From positions 1 to 36,154 of the forward strand of contig JAFWQP010000105.1 in assembly GCA_017509045.1 (NCBI GenBank): a stretch of DNA of 36,154 bases, read 5' to 3'. A program made the translations under genes and the position numbers. Under the pieces are notes generated by a model. It saw only the letters and a list, made by a program, of their open reading frames with translations. It was not told the DNA's origin and did not search any database. Of the stretch, positions 29,809-36,154 are shown one piece after another (positions within the stretch are counted from its first letter, which is position 1; every line of letters starts with the position of its first letter). The DNA comes from Bacteroidales bacterium (GTDB taxonomy: Bacteria > Bacteroidota > Bacteroidia > Bacteroidales > P3).

Positions 29809-30397
29809 CATTATATTAATGCTTGCCATCTGCACATTAGGAAAAGTGCAGGCGCAGAGCGGAGCCTTGGACAAAGCCCCGTGGAATAATCATGCGTGGA
29901 GTGCCCACGATGTGACGATACCCATGTTGCGCTATGCCATTGATGAGGTGAACAGCCGTCCCGACAGCGCGGATTTGCTGATAGAGGAGGCACGAAAGCA
30001 TTTGGGCAAGCCCTATCACTATGGCGGCAAAGGACCCAACGCTTTCGACTGCGCCGGTTTTGCTCGATACGTGTACATGCAGTTCGGATTTATGTTGCCC
30101 GGAGGCAGCGCACCGCAGTATCGCTTAGGCAGACATGTGGATAACACCAAGCGTCTGCAACGCGGTGACCTAGTATTTTGGCAGGGGCGCTCGGGCAAAG
30201 GCGGAGTAGGTCATACGGGCATAGTCACTGAGGTGGACACCACTACAGGGATATTCCGCTTCATCCATGCAGCCACCTCGACAGGTGTGATACATTCCTA
30301 CTCCAACGAGGCGTATTACGCCAGCCGTTATATCGGTGCCACTCGCCTATTAGGGAAGCGCAAAAAGCCCGAAAGTCCGCTGCCGCGAAGGAGGTAG
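29798..30397 (+). CDS. Exported NlpC/P60 (C40) peptidase
   Basis: A 199-residue protein with a signal peptide (about 1-20, ending KVQAQ) and a C-terminal NlpC/P60 domain (about 60-185). The catalytic triad is visible: Cys85 in NAFDCAGFARYVY (the usual Ser after Cys is Ala), His139 in GVGHTGIV and His157 in FIHAAT. These enzymes cut gamma-D-Glu to diamino acid or related peptide bonds in peptidoglycan. It overlaps the ligase/polymerase gene by 11 bases, so the two are translationally coupled. This links a cell-wall hydrolase to the polysaccharide group, perhaps to open the wall for the polymer or its exporter. The basic tail (KRKKPESPLPRRR) is probably disordered. Confidence 0.93.
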   Translation: MKHNIILMLAICTLGKVQAQSGALDKAPWNNHAWSAHDVTIPMLRYAIDEVNSRPDSADLLIEEARKHLGKPYHYGGKGPNAFDCAGFARYVYMQFGFMLPGGSAPQYRLGRHVDNTKRLQRGDLVFWQGRSGKGGVGHTGIVTEVDTTTGIFRFIHAATSTGVIHSYSNEAYYASRYIGATRLLGKRKKPESPLPRRR

Positions 30398-30451
30398 CGA
30401 AGTACGGCAGAAGGCAGCCAAATAGCCGCCTTTGCCGCATCAATTCACAAA

Positions 30452-30507
30452 CGTAGGGGCTGACCTCCGTGTCTGCCCGTTCACAGACGCCAGTGTCAGC
30501 CCTAACG
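30452..30507. repeat. Palindromic mini-repeat between converging genes
   Basis: CGTAGGGGCTGAC (30452-30464) and GTCAGCCCTAACG (30495-30507) are inverted repeats (12 of 13). Between them lie CCGTGTCTGCCCG and a degenerate second unit. It is related to the copies at 18946-18998 and 32604-32682. It ends one base before the stop codon of the barrel gene at 30509. Confidence 0.7.
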
Positions 30508-30508
30508 T

Positions 30509-32884
30509 TTATTGGGCTCGCACCATGCCGTTGTCGTAGCCGCCGTTCTGCAGGGTCTTCTCGCCCTTGCGGTACTGCTTGCCATAGTCCATCTGCCAAG
30601 TGAGGCCTAGCACGACCATATTGCCGTTGTTGGCGGTCCAGTGGGTATGGTGGTAGGGGTGCACAGCACTGAGGCCGATGGTCTCGTAGCGGTAGCCGTC
30701 TTTGTTGAACGGGCAGTGCCACGCGAGCATGGCGGTGAGGCTCTTGTGGCGGTACTGCACATAGAGGCTCTGTGCCATTTCGCTCATGATGTACCTTTCG
30801 GCGTTAAGCGTCCATTGGGGCAGGAGGGTGAAGTTGGCTCCAGCCACAAAGTTGTTCCAATAGAACTGGGCATTGGCATTGGCAGTGAAGTTGTTGCGGG
30901 TGTGGGAAATTTCCGACCCTTTTGAGACATAGTGGTAATAGGTGCCGTCCAGCGATAGGTTCAGGTGGTTCCATAGTCCTCTGACACCTACCTCTGCATA
31001 GGCGTATGGGACATACCAAAGGTCGGCATTCTGGTAGGTGAGGATGAAGAGGTCACGGTCTGCATCGTAGTGATAGACATCGAAATAGGTATGGAAGATG
31101 CGCATGGCGCCGATGGATGAAAAGGCATAGAAACCGCTGGAGTGGTTGTAGCGCAACAGGAGTGCGTCGCGGAGTTGCTCGCTGGGTTTAAGGGCGGGAT
31201 TGCCGATGGTGCCTTCGACATCGTCGGTCTGCTGGAATACTGGTGAAAGGGAGGCGAGTGTGGGCAGCATAGGCGTATATTGCACTATGGCGGTGAGGCT
31301 TAGATGGTCTGTGGCTCTCCAATTGAGGCGTGCGGTGCTGAGGTTGCGAAGGTAGGTCTGGCTGTTTGTGCCGTCGGTGACGTTGAGCAGTTTGGCACCA
31401 GTGCCAATGGAGTAGCCAATCTTACTGCCGAGGGAGCCTTGCACTTCGACATAGAGGTATGTGTTGTCCTTGGTCATAGCGGAGGTAGTGTTGTAGAGGG
31501 TGTAGTCGTTCTCAGCGAAGTTGTGCTGGTACTGGAGACCAGTGCGAAGGGTCGTTGTGCCAAACTGCTTGCTGTATACCCCTTCGCCACTGAGGGCGTA
31601 GCCGTGTCCATCGACGGTAGTAGCGTAGTCGACAGGTGTGCCATTTTCGCCAAGAATGTAGGTTATGGTGTTGTCGTACTTGTCGATGGCATACTCGCCC
31701 ACCACGTTCAGCTCCACCTTTTGGCCGTGGGGCATCTTATGGGTATAGAAGAGGTCGAGTTTGGGTAGGTTATCCTTCTGGTAGCTGTGCTGCGTCATGC
31801 TCTGCTCGGTGGTTACGCCGCGGTCGGTCTCGGTCATCGTGCCAGTGGCATCGAGCGTCTTGGTGAAGAAGTTGTCCTGCAGCGAGGCGACAAACATGGT
31901 GCTGTCGTCGTGCTGGTAGGTGTATTCGGCGTTGAGGGTGTGGCTGATATACCAGAAAGGCATATTGGTGCGTTGGCTTCGGATGACGGTGCGGGCTGAG
32001 TCGTAATAGCTGTCCTCCAGTTCGTAGGGCACGCGGTCGTAATTGCGATATCCTAGGGTGTACTCCAGTGCGAACTCACTCCTGCCTTTGTGGTAACTAC
32101 CCTGAAGGTAGCCGTTGACAAAGCCGGTGCTGAGTGCCGACTGTGCCTGCGCTACGATGCTGCCGCCGTCTTCACGCTCTTTCAGTATGATGTTGATGAT
32201 GCCCGACGCACCTCGGTCGAGATAGCGGGCGCCAGGATTGTTGGAGTATTCCACGCGCTTGATTTGGTCGGCCTTGAGATTGGCGAGTCGTGCCAAAGGG
32301 ACTTCCTTACCGTTGATTTGCAGGATGGCTATACCGCCGTCGACGGTGATGGACTGCAACGCCACATCGACCCGCAGACCTGGTAGGTTCAGCATGTCGA
32401 GCAACACCAATGTACGACCTGCAGCTTCCACTTCTTCCTTCTTAGGCAGCACCACAAAACGGTCAACCTCCTCGGTGGTACGGCTGGCGGTGATGGTGAC
32501 GGCGTCGAGTTGCTTGGCACTCATGGTCAACTCTCCGAGGTCGCCCATACCGCAGCGCACCTCCACCCGCTCATAGCCTGCCGAAGAAGCAATCAGCCTA
32601 TACGTAGGGGCAGACTCCCGTGTCTGCCCGCTTACAGACTCCTGTGTCTGCCCATTTACAGACTCCCGTGTCTGCCCGCTTAAGTTGAGCACAAACGCGC
32701 CGTTCTCGTCGCTGGTGGTGCCGACAAGGATGCTGTCGCTATCGATGTGTTTCAGCACCACGTTGGCGAAAGCCACAGGTTGGTGGTTGTCGTCTACCAG
32801 GCGGCCCGACACCTGCCCTGTCTGGGCGTGTAGCGTAGTGGTCATGCCCAGTACAGAAAGCAGAAGAAATGTAAGTCTTTTCAT
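30509..32884 (-). CDS. TonB-dependent-receptor-like outer-membrane barrel protein (OMP_b-brl family)
   Basis: A 791-residue protein: signal peptide (about 1-20, ending TLHAQ), CarboxypepD_reg-like domain (about 22-110, VSGRLVDDNHQPVAFANVVL and SSAGYERVEV), plug-like domain (about 130-235, LLDMLNLPGLRVDV and GASGIINIILKERE), then a long beta-barrel. The regulatory-like domain contains three 8-residue repeats at 69-92 (SGQTRESV and variants) encoded by the 24-bp repeat at 32611-32682, placed in the loop between two strands. It is the last gene of an ECF sigma factor operon, 18 bases after the GIN-barrel gene. Substrate unknown. It is similar in layout to the barrel at 21471-23900 but clearly a different sequence. 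Confidence 0.88.
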   Translation of the reverse strand: MKRLTFLLLSVLGMTTTLHAQTGQVSGRLVDDNHQPVAFANVVLKHIDSDSILVGTTSDENGAFVLNLSGQTRESVNGQTQESVSGQTRESAPTYRLIASSAGYERVEVRCGMGDLGELTMSAKQLDAVTITASRTTEEVDRFVVLPKKEEVEAAGRTLVLLDMLNLPGLRVDVALQSITVDGGIAILQINGKEVPLARLANLKADQIKRVEYSNNPGARYLDRGASGIINIILKEREDGGSIVAQAQSALSTGFVNGYLQGSYHKGRSEFALEYTLGYRNYDRVPYELEDSYYDSARTVIRSQRTNMPFWYISHTLNAEYTYQHDDSTMFVASLQDNFFTKTLDATGTMTETDRGVTTEQSMTQHSYQKDNLPKLDLFYTHKMPHGQKVELNVVGEYAIDKYDNTITYILGENGTPVDYATTVDGHGYALSGEGVYSKQFGTTTLRTGLQYQHNFAENDYTLYNTTSAMTKDNTYLYVEVQGSLGSKIGYSIGTGAKLLNVTDGTNSQTYLRNLSTARLNWRATDHLSLTAIVQYTPMLPTLASLSPVFQQTDDVEGTIGNPALKPSEQLRDALLLRYNHSSGFYAFSSIGAMRIFHTYFDVYHYDADRDLFILTYQNADLWYVPYAYAEVGVRGLWNHLNLSLDGTYYHYVSKGSEISHTRNNFTANANAQFYWNNFVAGANFTLLPQWTLNAERYIMSEMAQSLYVQYRHKSLTAMLAWHCPFNKDGYRYETIGLSAVHPYHHTHWTANNGNMVVLGLTWQMDYGKQYRKGEKTLQNGGYDNGMVRAQ
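32604..32682. repeat. Three tandem 24-bp repeats in frame inside the barrel gene, led by GTAGGGG
   Basis: The units are at 32611-32634, 32635-32658 and 32659-32682. Units 1 and 3 are identical; unit 2 differs at a few bases. Each contains CAGAC..GTCTG, a small hairpin, and GTGTCTGCCC as in the other two loci. The 24-bp length is 8 codons, so the reading frame is kept. Confidence 0.9.
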
Positions 32885-32902
32885 GTTATCTATTATTGAT
32901 TA

Positions 32903-34294
32903 TTAATCATCATCGCCCAATGAGATGGCAATACCCAGCTTGATGGGGTAGACATCTCTGTCCATGCCCATATTCATGGGGACGGTGGGCAGCTGGAGGT
33001 AGGCGTAGAGGTTGGGCATACCAATGCTCAGGCGAGCATCGAGGCGGAAGGGATTCATCACTCGGGAGGTGGGTTCCCTGCGCTTGTCTGTGCCTTCGAG
33101 GTAGACAACCTTATGCTTCAATCCGGTATGGAAATTGTTAAAGTTCAAGCCAGGGATAGCAGCCAATCCGATGAAGAAGTCGCTGCTGCGCGAAGGCTCC
33201 CAGCGCACCATAAGGGGTAGTGTGACATAGCGTGCCACGAGGCGTGTGGTGGCGTCGCCCTCTGCAGGGATGGAGGAAACAAAGGTGGTCTTCCCTGTCG
33301 GGTCGGTGCCCAGGCTCACCCAAGGGTCGACGAACTTAAACACGTCGGACGCATACCCCAAGCCTATGCCCAAATGCCAATGATTGTTGACGAAGGGATA
33401 GTAGACCGCCTCCAGCTGGTAAGAGGAGAAGGTGGTGTTCAGTGCATAGCTGCCGTCCATCCTCGAGAGGCCGTTGTAGGGCTTGTCGCCCCAGTTGAGG
33501 AAGCCCCAAAGAAAATCGAAGCGGAAGTCGTCGCCGTAAGTCTGGGTGGTTGTTTTAATTCTAGCGGTTGTGCTGCGGTCTTCGGAGAGCTTGTCCAAAT
33601 CGTCCAAGGCTTCACTCTCTTCAAGATAATCGTCGCCTTCAGACACCCAGTTGGAGATGGCAACGTTGGAATGCTGAATGGTCACCTTGGCTCGGTCCTC
33701 CTCTACCTTCCACATATTGGTGCCGGAACAATCGGTCACGTCCATCTTGGCGAAGTCGGTCGCTTTGAACATGAAATCGTCCGCAATGCAGGGAGTGACT
33801 AGTGTCACCGAGGAGAAGTCCTCTGCTGACAGTCGGATGCGGCGGGCACGGACGGTGTCGATGCCTTGCAACGCACAAATATTAACCTTGCTATAATCCT
33901 CAGTAGCGACAGTCAGCATGACCAAGTGGGCAGGGCACATCACATCAATCTGCGCATAGTCCTCGGTGCGTATCGTGGTGGAGGCATCCATCACCAGATG
34001 CAGACGCAGGGGGGCCACACCAGGGATAGCGTTCAGCATCAACTGTTGACCTTTTTTGCCACCAACAAAGCCATACTTCAACCCCTTTGGTCGGTCGGAA
34101 TTCTGAGGGTTACGGTATTCGAGATACTCAACCGAGTCGTTGACTATCTCCACCTTGCAGTAGCCGGAGATTTTTACCGACTCCACCTTTTGGTAGAAGT
34201 TGATGCGGAGCACCTTCAAGGTGTCGTCGTTACTTGCCAAAGACTGAAAAGCCAACAGCAGAAGTGCAAACAATGAAATGATTCTGTTTTTCAT
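32903..34294 (-). CDS. Exported protein with GIN-like beta-helix and C-terminal outer-membrane barrel
   Basis: A 463-residue protein with a signal peptide (about 1-20, ending QSLAS). Residues about 25-215 have the repeating short-strand pattern of GIN/DUF2807 domains (VESVKISGYCKVEIVNDSVEYLEYRN at the start, in parts; TEDYAQIDV, SAEDFSSVTLV, ATDFAKMDV are successive rungs). After an acidic linker (DDYLEESEALDDLDKLSED) the last 220 residues look like an eight- to ten-strand porin-type barrel (YQLEAVYYPFVNNHWHLGIG, and ending KLGIAISLGDDD). It lies between the anti-sigma gene (25 bases) and the TonB-type barrel (18 bases). A periplasmic or surface beta-helix carried by a barrel is inferred. Function unknown. 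Confidence 0.72.
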   Translation of the reverse strand: MKNRIISLFALLLLAFQSLASNDDTLKVLRINFYQKVESVKISGYCKVEIVNDSVEYLEYRNPQNSDRPKGLKYGFVGGKKGQQLMLNAIPGVAPLRLHLVMDASTTIRTEDYAQIDVMCPAHLVMLTVATEDYSKVNICALQGIDTVRARRIRLSAEDFSSVTLVTPCIADDFMFKATDFAKMDVTDCSGTNMWKVEEDRAKVTIQHSNVAISNWVSEGDDYLEESEALDDLDKLSEDRSTTARIKTTTQTYGDDFRFDFLWGFLNWGDKPYNGLSRMDGSYALNTTFSSYQLEAVYYPFVNNHWHLGIGLGYASDVFKFVDPWVSLGTDPTGKTTFVSSIPAEGDATTRLVARYVTLPLMVRWEPSRSSDFFIGLAAIPGLNFNNFHTGLKHKVVYLEGTDKRREPTSRVMNPFRLDARLSIGMPNLYAYLQLPTVPMNMGMDRDVYPIKLGIAISLGDDD

Positions 34295-34319
34295 GATTCT
34301 ATGTATTTATTTGTTCTAC

Positions 34320-35084
34320 TTAATAATCAATACGGGCAAATAGTTCCCCACGAGCCTCGGAATAGGTCTGGTAGGCATAGTCGCGGACAGTGTTGCTGAC
34401 GCGGCTACGGAAAGCACGGAAACGTTCGCTGACGGTGGGACGCGAGGCAACCAGCACCATCTCACTTTCCGGCATACGCGTGGGCATAAGCATAATGTCG
34501 ATATATTCAATCACAGTGGTGTCCTCTGGAAGGGGGGCAGGTTCGTGCAGCGGCTCGACTTCTGCCAACAGCTGTGTCTCTTCCACCACAAGCTCATATT
34601 GTGGGAGAGGTTCTGTCGGATCATTCTGCAAAGGAGCAACAGGTTTTGCCTTCTGCTGCAGAGCCTTAGTAGGCGTTGACGATGTAGGTTGTACCTCTAT
34701 TTGCGTTGACTGAGGCTCGATAGTCTCGACTATGGAAGAAGGCTTCTGCAACTGTGCGATAGTTCCAGCCACCTCCGTTGTAGGGTTAGAAGTATCCCGC
34801 CAGACCATCCACGTTCCACCAATCAACACTGCAGCCACACAAGCAGCAGCGATCCAACGCCACAGCGGAACGATATGGTGTTCGTACTTCAAAAGGCTCT
34901 CCTTGTCAGGGTAGACCATCGGCGGCTCCTCCAGCTTGAGGGCGGGGTCGTAGAGCGACAGCTCCTCCGCCAGGTAGGGGTGTTGGGCGGCAAAGGCCTC
35001 CACGGCAGCACGCTCCTCGGCGGTCAGCTCGCCCTCGCAGTAGCGGTAGAAGTATTCCTCGTAATTATCAGTTGTTATTATCAT
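34320..35084 (-). CDS. Probable anti-sigma factor, single-pass membrane protein
   Basis: A 254-residue protein with a cytoplasmic N-terminal domain (about 1-70) resembling anti-sigma domains (YFYRYCEGELTAEERAAVEAF), one membrane helix (about 76-95) and a periplasmic Pro/Thr/Gln-rich region. The His-xxx-Cys-xx-Cys zinc motif of ZAS proteins is absent. The gene overlaps the ECF sigma gene by 17 bases, the standard arrangement for a sigma/anti-sigma pair. It would hold the sigma factor at the membrane until an envelope signal releases it. The last 30 residues are again charged and may contact other envelope proteins. Confidence 0.8.
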   Translation of the reverse strand: MIITTDNYEEYFYRYCEGELTAEERAAVEAFAAQHPYLAEELSLYDPALKLEEPPMVYPDKESLLKYEHHIVPLWRWIAAACVAAVLIGGTWMVWRDTSNPTTEVAGTIAQLQKPSSIVETIEPQSTQIEVQPTSSTPTKALQQKAKPVAPLQNDPTEPLPQYELVVEETQLLAEVEPLHEPAPLPEDTTVIEYIDIMLMPTRMPESEMVLVASRPTVSERFRAFRSRVSNTVRDYAYQTYSEARGELFARIDY

Positions 35085-35562
35085 AGCCTAAAGCAATTAA
35101 TGATTTCTTTAATGATACGCGGGCGCGGAAGAGATACACCGACACCTGTTTCTCGGTGAGCGAGAGCATCTCGGCAATCTCCTTGCAGCTGTAACCCTCC
35201 ACATCCTTGAGTTGCACAGCCTCGCGTTGCACCTGTGGCAGCCTCATCAACGCCCGTTGAAGTGCCTCCTGTATGTCGAACCGCTCGTCGGGTTGCACCA
35301 CCCGTTCGGGTTCCAGCAGCGGCAGAGTCTGCTGGTGTACTTGCTCGTGGCGGTGATGGCTCATCAGGCAGTTGTGCACCACGGTGAACAGGAACGACTT
35401 CCCCTTCTCCACCTCCACCTGCTCCCTCTTCTCCCACAACGATGCGTAGGCCTCCTGCACAGCGTCTTTCGACAGCTCCTCACCACCGCCGCAGCGTACC
35501 GCAAAGCGGTACACATCATCGGCCCACAGCCGCACACCATTGTTGTATTCTTTTTGCGTCAT
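35068..35562 (-). CDS. ECF family RNA polymerase sigma factor
   Basis: A 164-residue sigma-70 family protein of the extracytoplasmic-function type. Region 2 spans about 8-75 (DDVYRFAVRC, KDAVQEAYASLWEKRE, FLFTVVHNCLMSHHR) and region 4 about 100-155 (ALMRLPQVQREAVQLKDVEGYSCKEIAEMLSLTEKQVSVYLFRARVSLK, in parts), with no region 3. It is the first gene of a four-gene operon: sigma, anti-sigma, GIN-barrel protein, TonB-type barrel. Autoregulation through the promoter upstream is likely, because such sigma factors usually transcribe their own operon. The anti-sigma gene overlaps its end. Confidence 0.95.
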   Translation of the reverse strand: MTQKEYNNGVRLWADDVYRFAVRCGGGEELSKDAVQEAYASLWEKREQVEVEKGKSFLFTVVHNCLMSHHRHEQVHQQTLPLLEPERVVQPDERFDIQEALQRALMRLPQVQREAVQLKDVEGYSCKEIAEMLSLTEKQVSVYLFRARVSLKKSLIALGYDNNN

Positions 35563-35864
35563 TCGCTATATAAACGCGCGAAAGGCAAAAATACTACACC
35601 TCCCTATGAAAAAAAATCCCCGATTTTTATCCAATGCCCCATCTGCTACCTGCTATCTTCCTCATAACGAAGGCCCGCGAAGACTGCAATTCCACTATTT
35701 TGTTTCGATATTGTTTATCTTTTATTTAGCATCCAGTAATAAAGAGGTGGTTAAAGAGTAGCAAAGTCCGAAGAAAAATGAAAAGAAACGGCCTCCCCGC
35801 CCTTAACGAAGGGGGAGACTGAGAAGTTACAGGCATCATCTTAGCCCGCTTTTTTGCGGAATTG
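35563..35864. other. Intergenic region between the ECF operon and the RNA promoter
   Basis: About 300 AT-rich bases with no credible gene. It holds a - strand -7 box (35586-35593) for the ECF operon and an imperfect hairpin around 35791-35820 (CTCCCCGCCCTT / AAGGGGGAG) without a T-run. Nothing else stands out. Confidence 0.5.
35586..35593 (-). promoter_or_regulatory. -7-like box upstream of the ECF sigma gene
   Basis: On the - strand this reads TATTTTTG, fitting TAnnTTTG, 24 bases before the sigma ATG. No -33 TTG is clear, and an ECF-type promoter recognised by this sigma factor could overlap instead. Confidence 0.4.
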
Positions 35865-35894
35865 TTGTTGTTTGAGAAAAAAGTTGTATATTTG
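35865..35894 (+). promoter_or_regulatory. Promoter of the structured RNA
   Basis: TTG (35865-35867), a 19-base spacer and TATATTTG (35887-35894) match the Bacteroidota -33/-7 consensus. The start of transcription would be near 35900. No open reading frame follows before the structured RNA and its terminator. Confidence 0.75.
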
Positions 35895-35975
35895 CAGCGT
35901 CAAATGGACAATAAATATCTGTATAATTAATACATACAATTATGTAGTAAACACAAGAAACTAAAGACATAACAT

Positions 35976-36148
35976 AATAGCGATTCGTGCTATTCTTGAA
36001 CGTCAAATTTCCACATTGCCATTTAAAGGCTCCAAAATCAAGAATAGGTTACGAAACGCCGATTGTTTCGGCGTGGAATGACTTGTTGGATTTTGGAGGG
36101 CGTGGAAACCCTGACGTTCAGGCAAGGAAAACGTTCCACGCTTTTTTT
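35976..36148 (+). ncRNA. Structured small RNA with 6S RNA-like fold and terminator
   Basis: A rod-shaped fold can be drawn by eye. A 5' hairpin at 35976-35994 (AATAGC / GCTATT) is followed by a closing stem of 11 pairs (35995-36005 with 36112-36122, one G-U), a 7-bp stem (TTTCCAC 36008-36014 with GTGGAAA 36102-36108), then a 10-bp stem (CTCCAAAATC 36030-36039 with GATTTTGGAG 36089-36098). A large open bubble (about 16 and 14 bases) precedes an apical 7-bp hairpin (ACGCCGA / TCGGCGT, 36056-36074). Closing stem, big central bubble and apical stem are the plan of 6S RNA, which binds RNA polymerase. GCGTGGAA / TTCCACGC and a run of seven T end it. I think it is the Bacteroidales 6S type, but a covariance search is needed. 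The transcript may begin near 35900. Confidence 0.6.
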
Positions 36149-36154
36149 ATGTCC

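Noticed and set aside
32611-32682. CRISPR array
   Set aside because: The 24-bp units are directly adjacent with no spacers, lie in frame within a gene, and no cas gene is nearby.
35540-35761. 73-codon + strand frame upstream of the structured RNA
   Set aside because: It overlaps the start of the ECF sigma gene and its promoter region, is AT-rich and has no family resemblance.

Overview
The window looks like a chromosomal segment of a Bacteroidales bacterium (phylum Bacteroidota). The evidence is: a type IX secretion C-terminal sorting domain on two secreted proteins, several TonB-type outer-membrane barrels with carboxypeptidase-regulatory-like N-termini, promoters with the Bacteroidota -7 box TAnnTTTG, a purH-mreB neighbourhood, and an OlsA/OlsB-like (GlsA/GlsB) acyltransferase pair. 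I cannot resolve the family or genus. I saw no phage, integrase, insertion sequence, CRISPR array, tRNA or rRNA.

Layout. 1-2020: small heat-shock protein and a T9SS-secreted fibronectin-III protein, each with a terminator. 2065-6354: a + strand group of two lipid acyltransferases, the ribosome-assembly GTPase EngB, and a PBP4-family protein whose catalytic serine is replaced. 6568-10302: a - strand group pfkA, purH, mreB. 10771-14367: a + strand beta-CASP nuclease, a von Willebrand A protein with a barrel-like C-terminus, and two small overlapping genes. 14457-19985: a tight - strand operon of lipoprotein, C10 cysteine protease and M16 zinc protease. 20059-26886: a - strand operon of ABC ATPase, permease, GIN/DUF4097-like lipoprotein, YtrA-like GntR repressor, TonB-type barrel and a regulatory-domain protein. 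It has a recognisable promoter and a candidate operator. 27437-30397: a small + strand polysaccharide group (Wzz-like, O-antigen ligase/polymerase-like, NlpC/P60). 30509-35562: a - strand operon of ECF sigma factor, anti-sigma factor, GIN+barrel protein and TonB-type barrel. 35865-36148: a promoter and a structured RNA that folds like 6S RNA and ends in a terminator.

Most genes serve the cell envelope: lipid synthesis, shape, peptidoglycan, surface proteases, polysaccharide, and two stress-type operons that each combine a regulator, a GIN-type beta-helix protein and a TonB-type barrel.

The least ordinary content is repetitive DNA. (1) Two copies of a near-perfect palindrome built from 11-bp units lie between divergent genes. 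(2) A short palindromic sequence related to GTAGGGGC..GTGTCTGCCC occurs at three places. At two of them it sits in frame inside genes (C10 protease, TonB-type barrel). In the protease it is flanked by 11-bp direct repeats, which looks like an insertion scar. (3) 9-bp-period purine-rich repeats recur in three operon spacers and in one coding region. These, the altered PBP4 active site and the RNA are the main points for follow-up.
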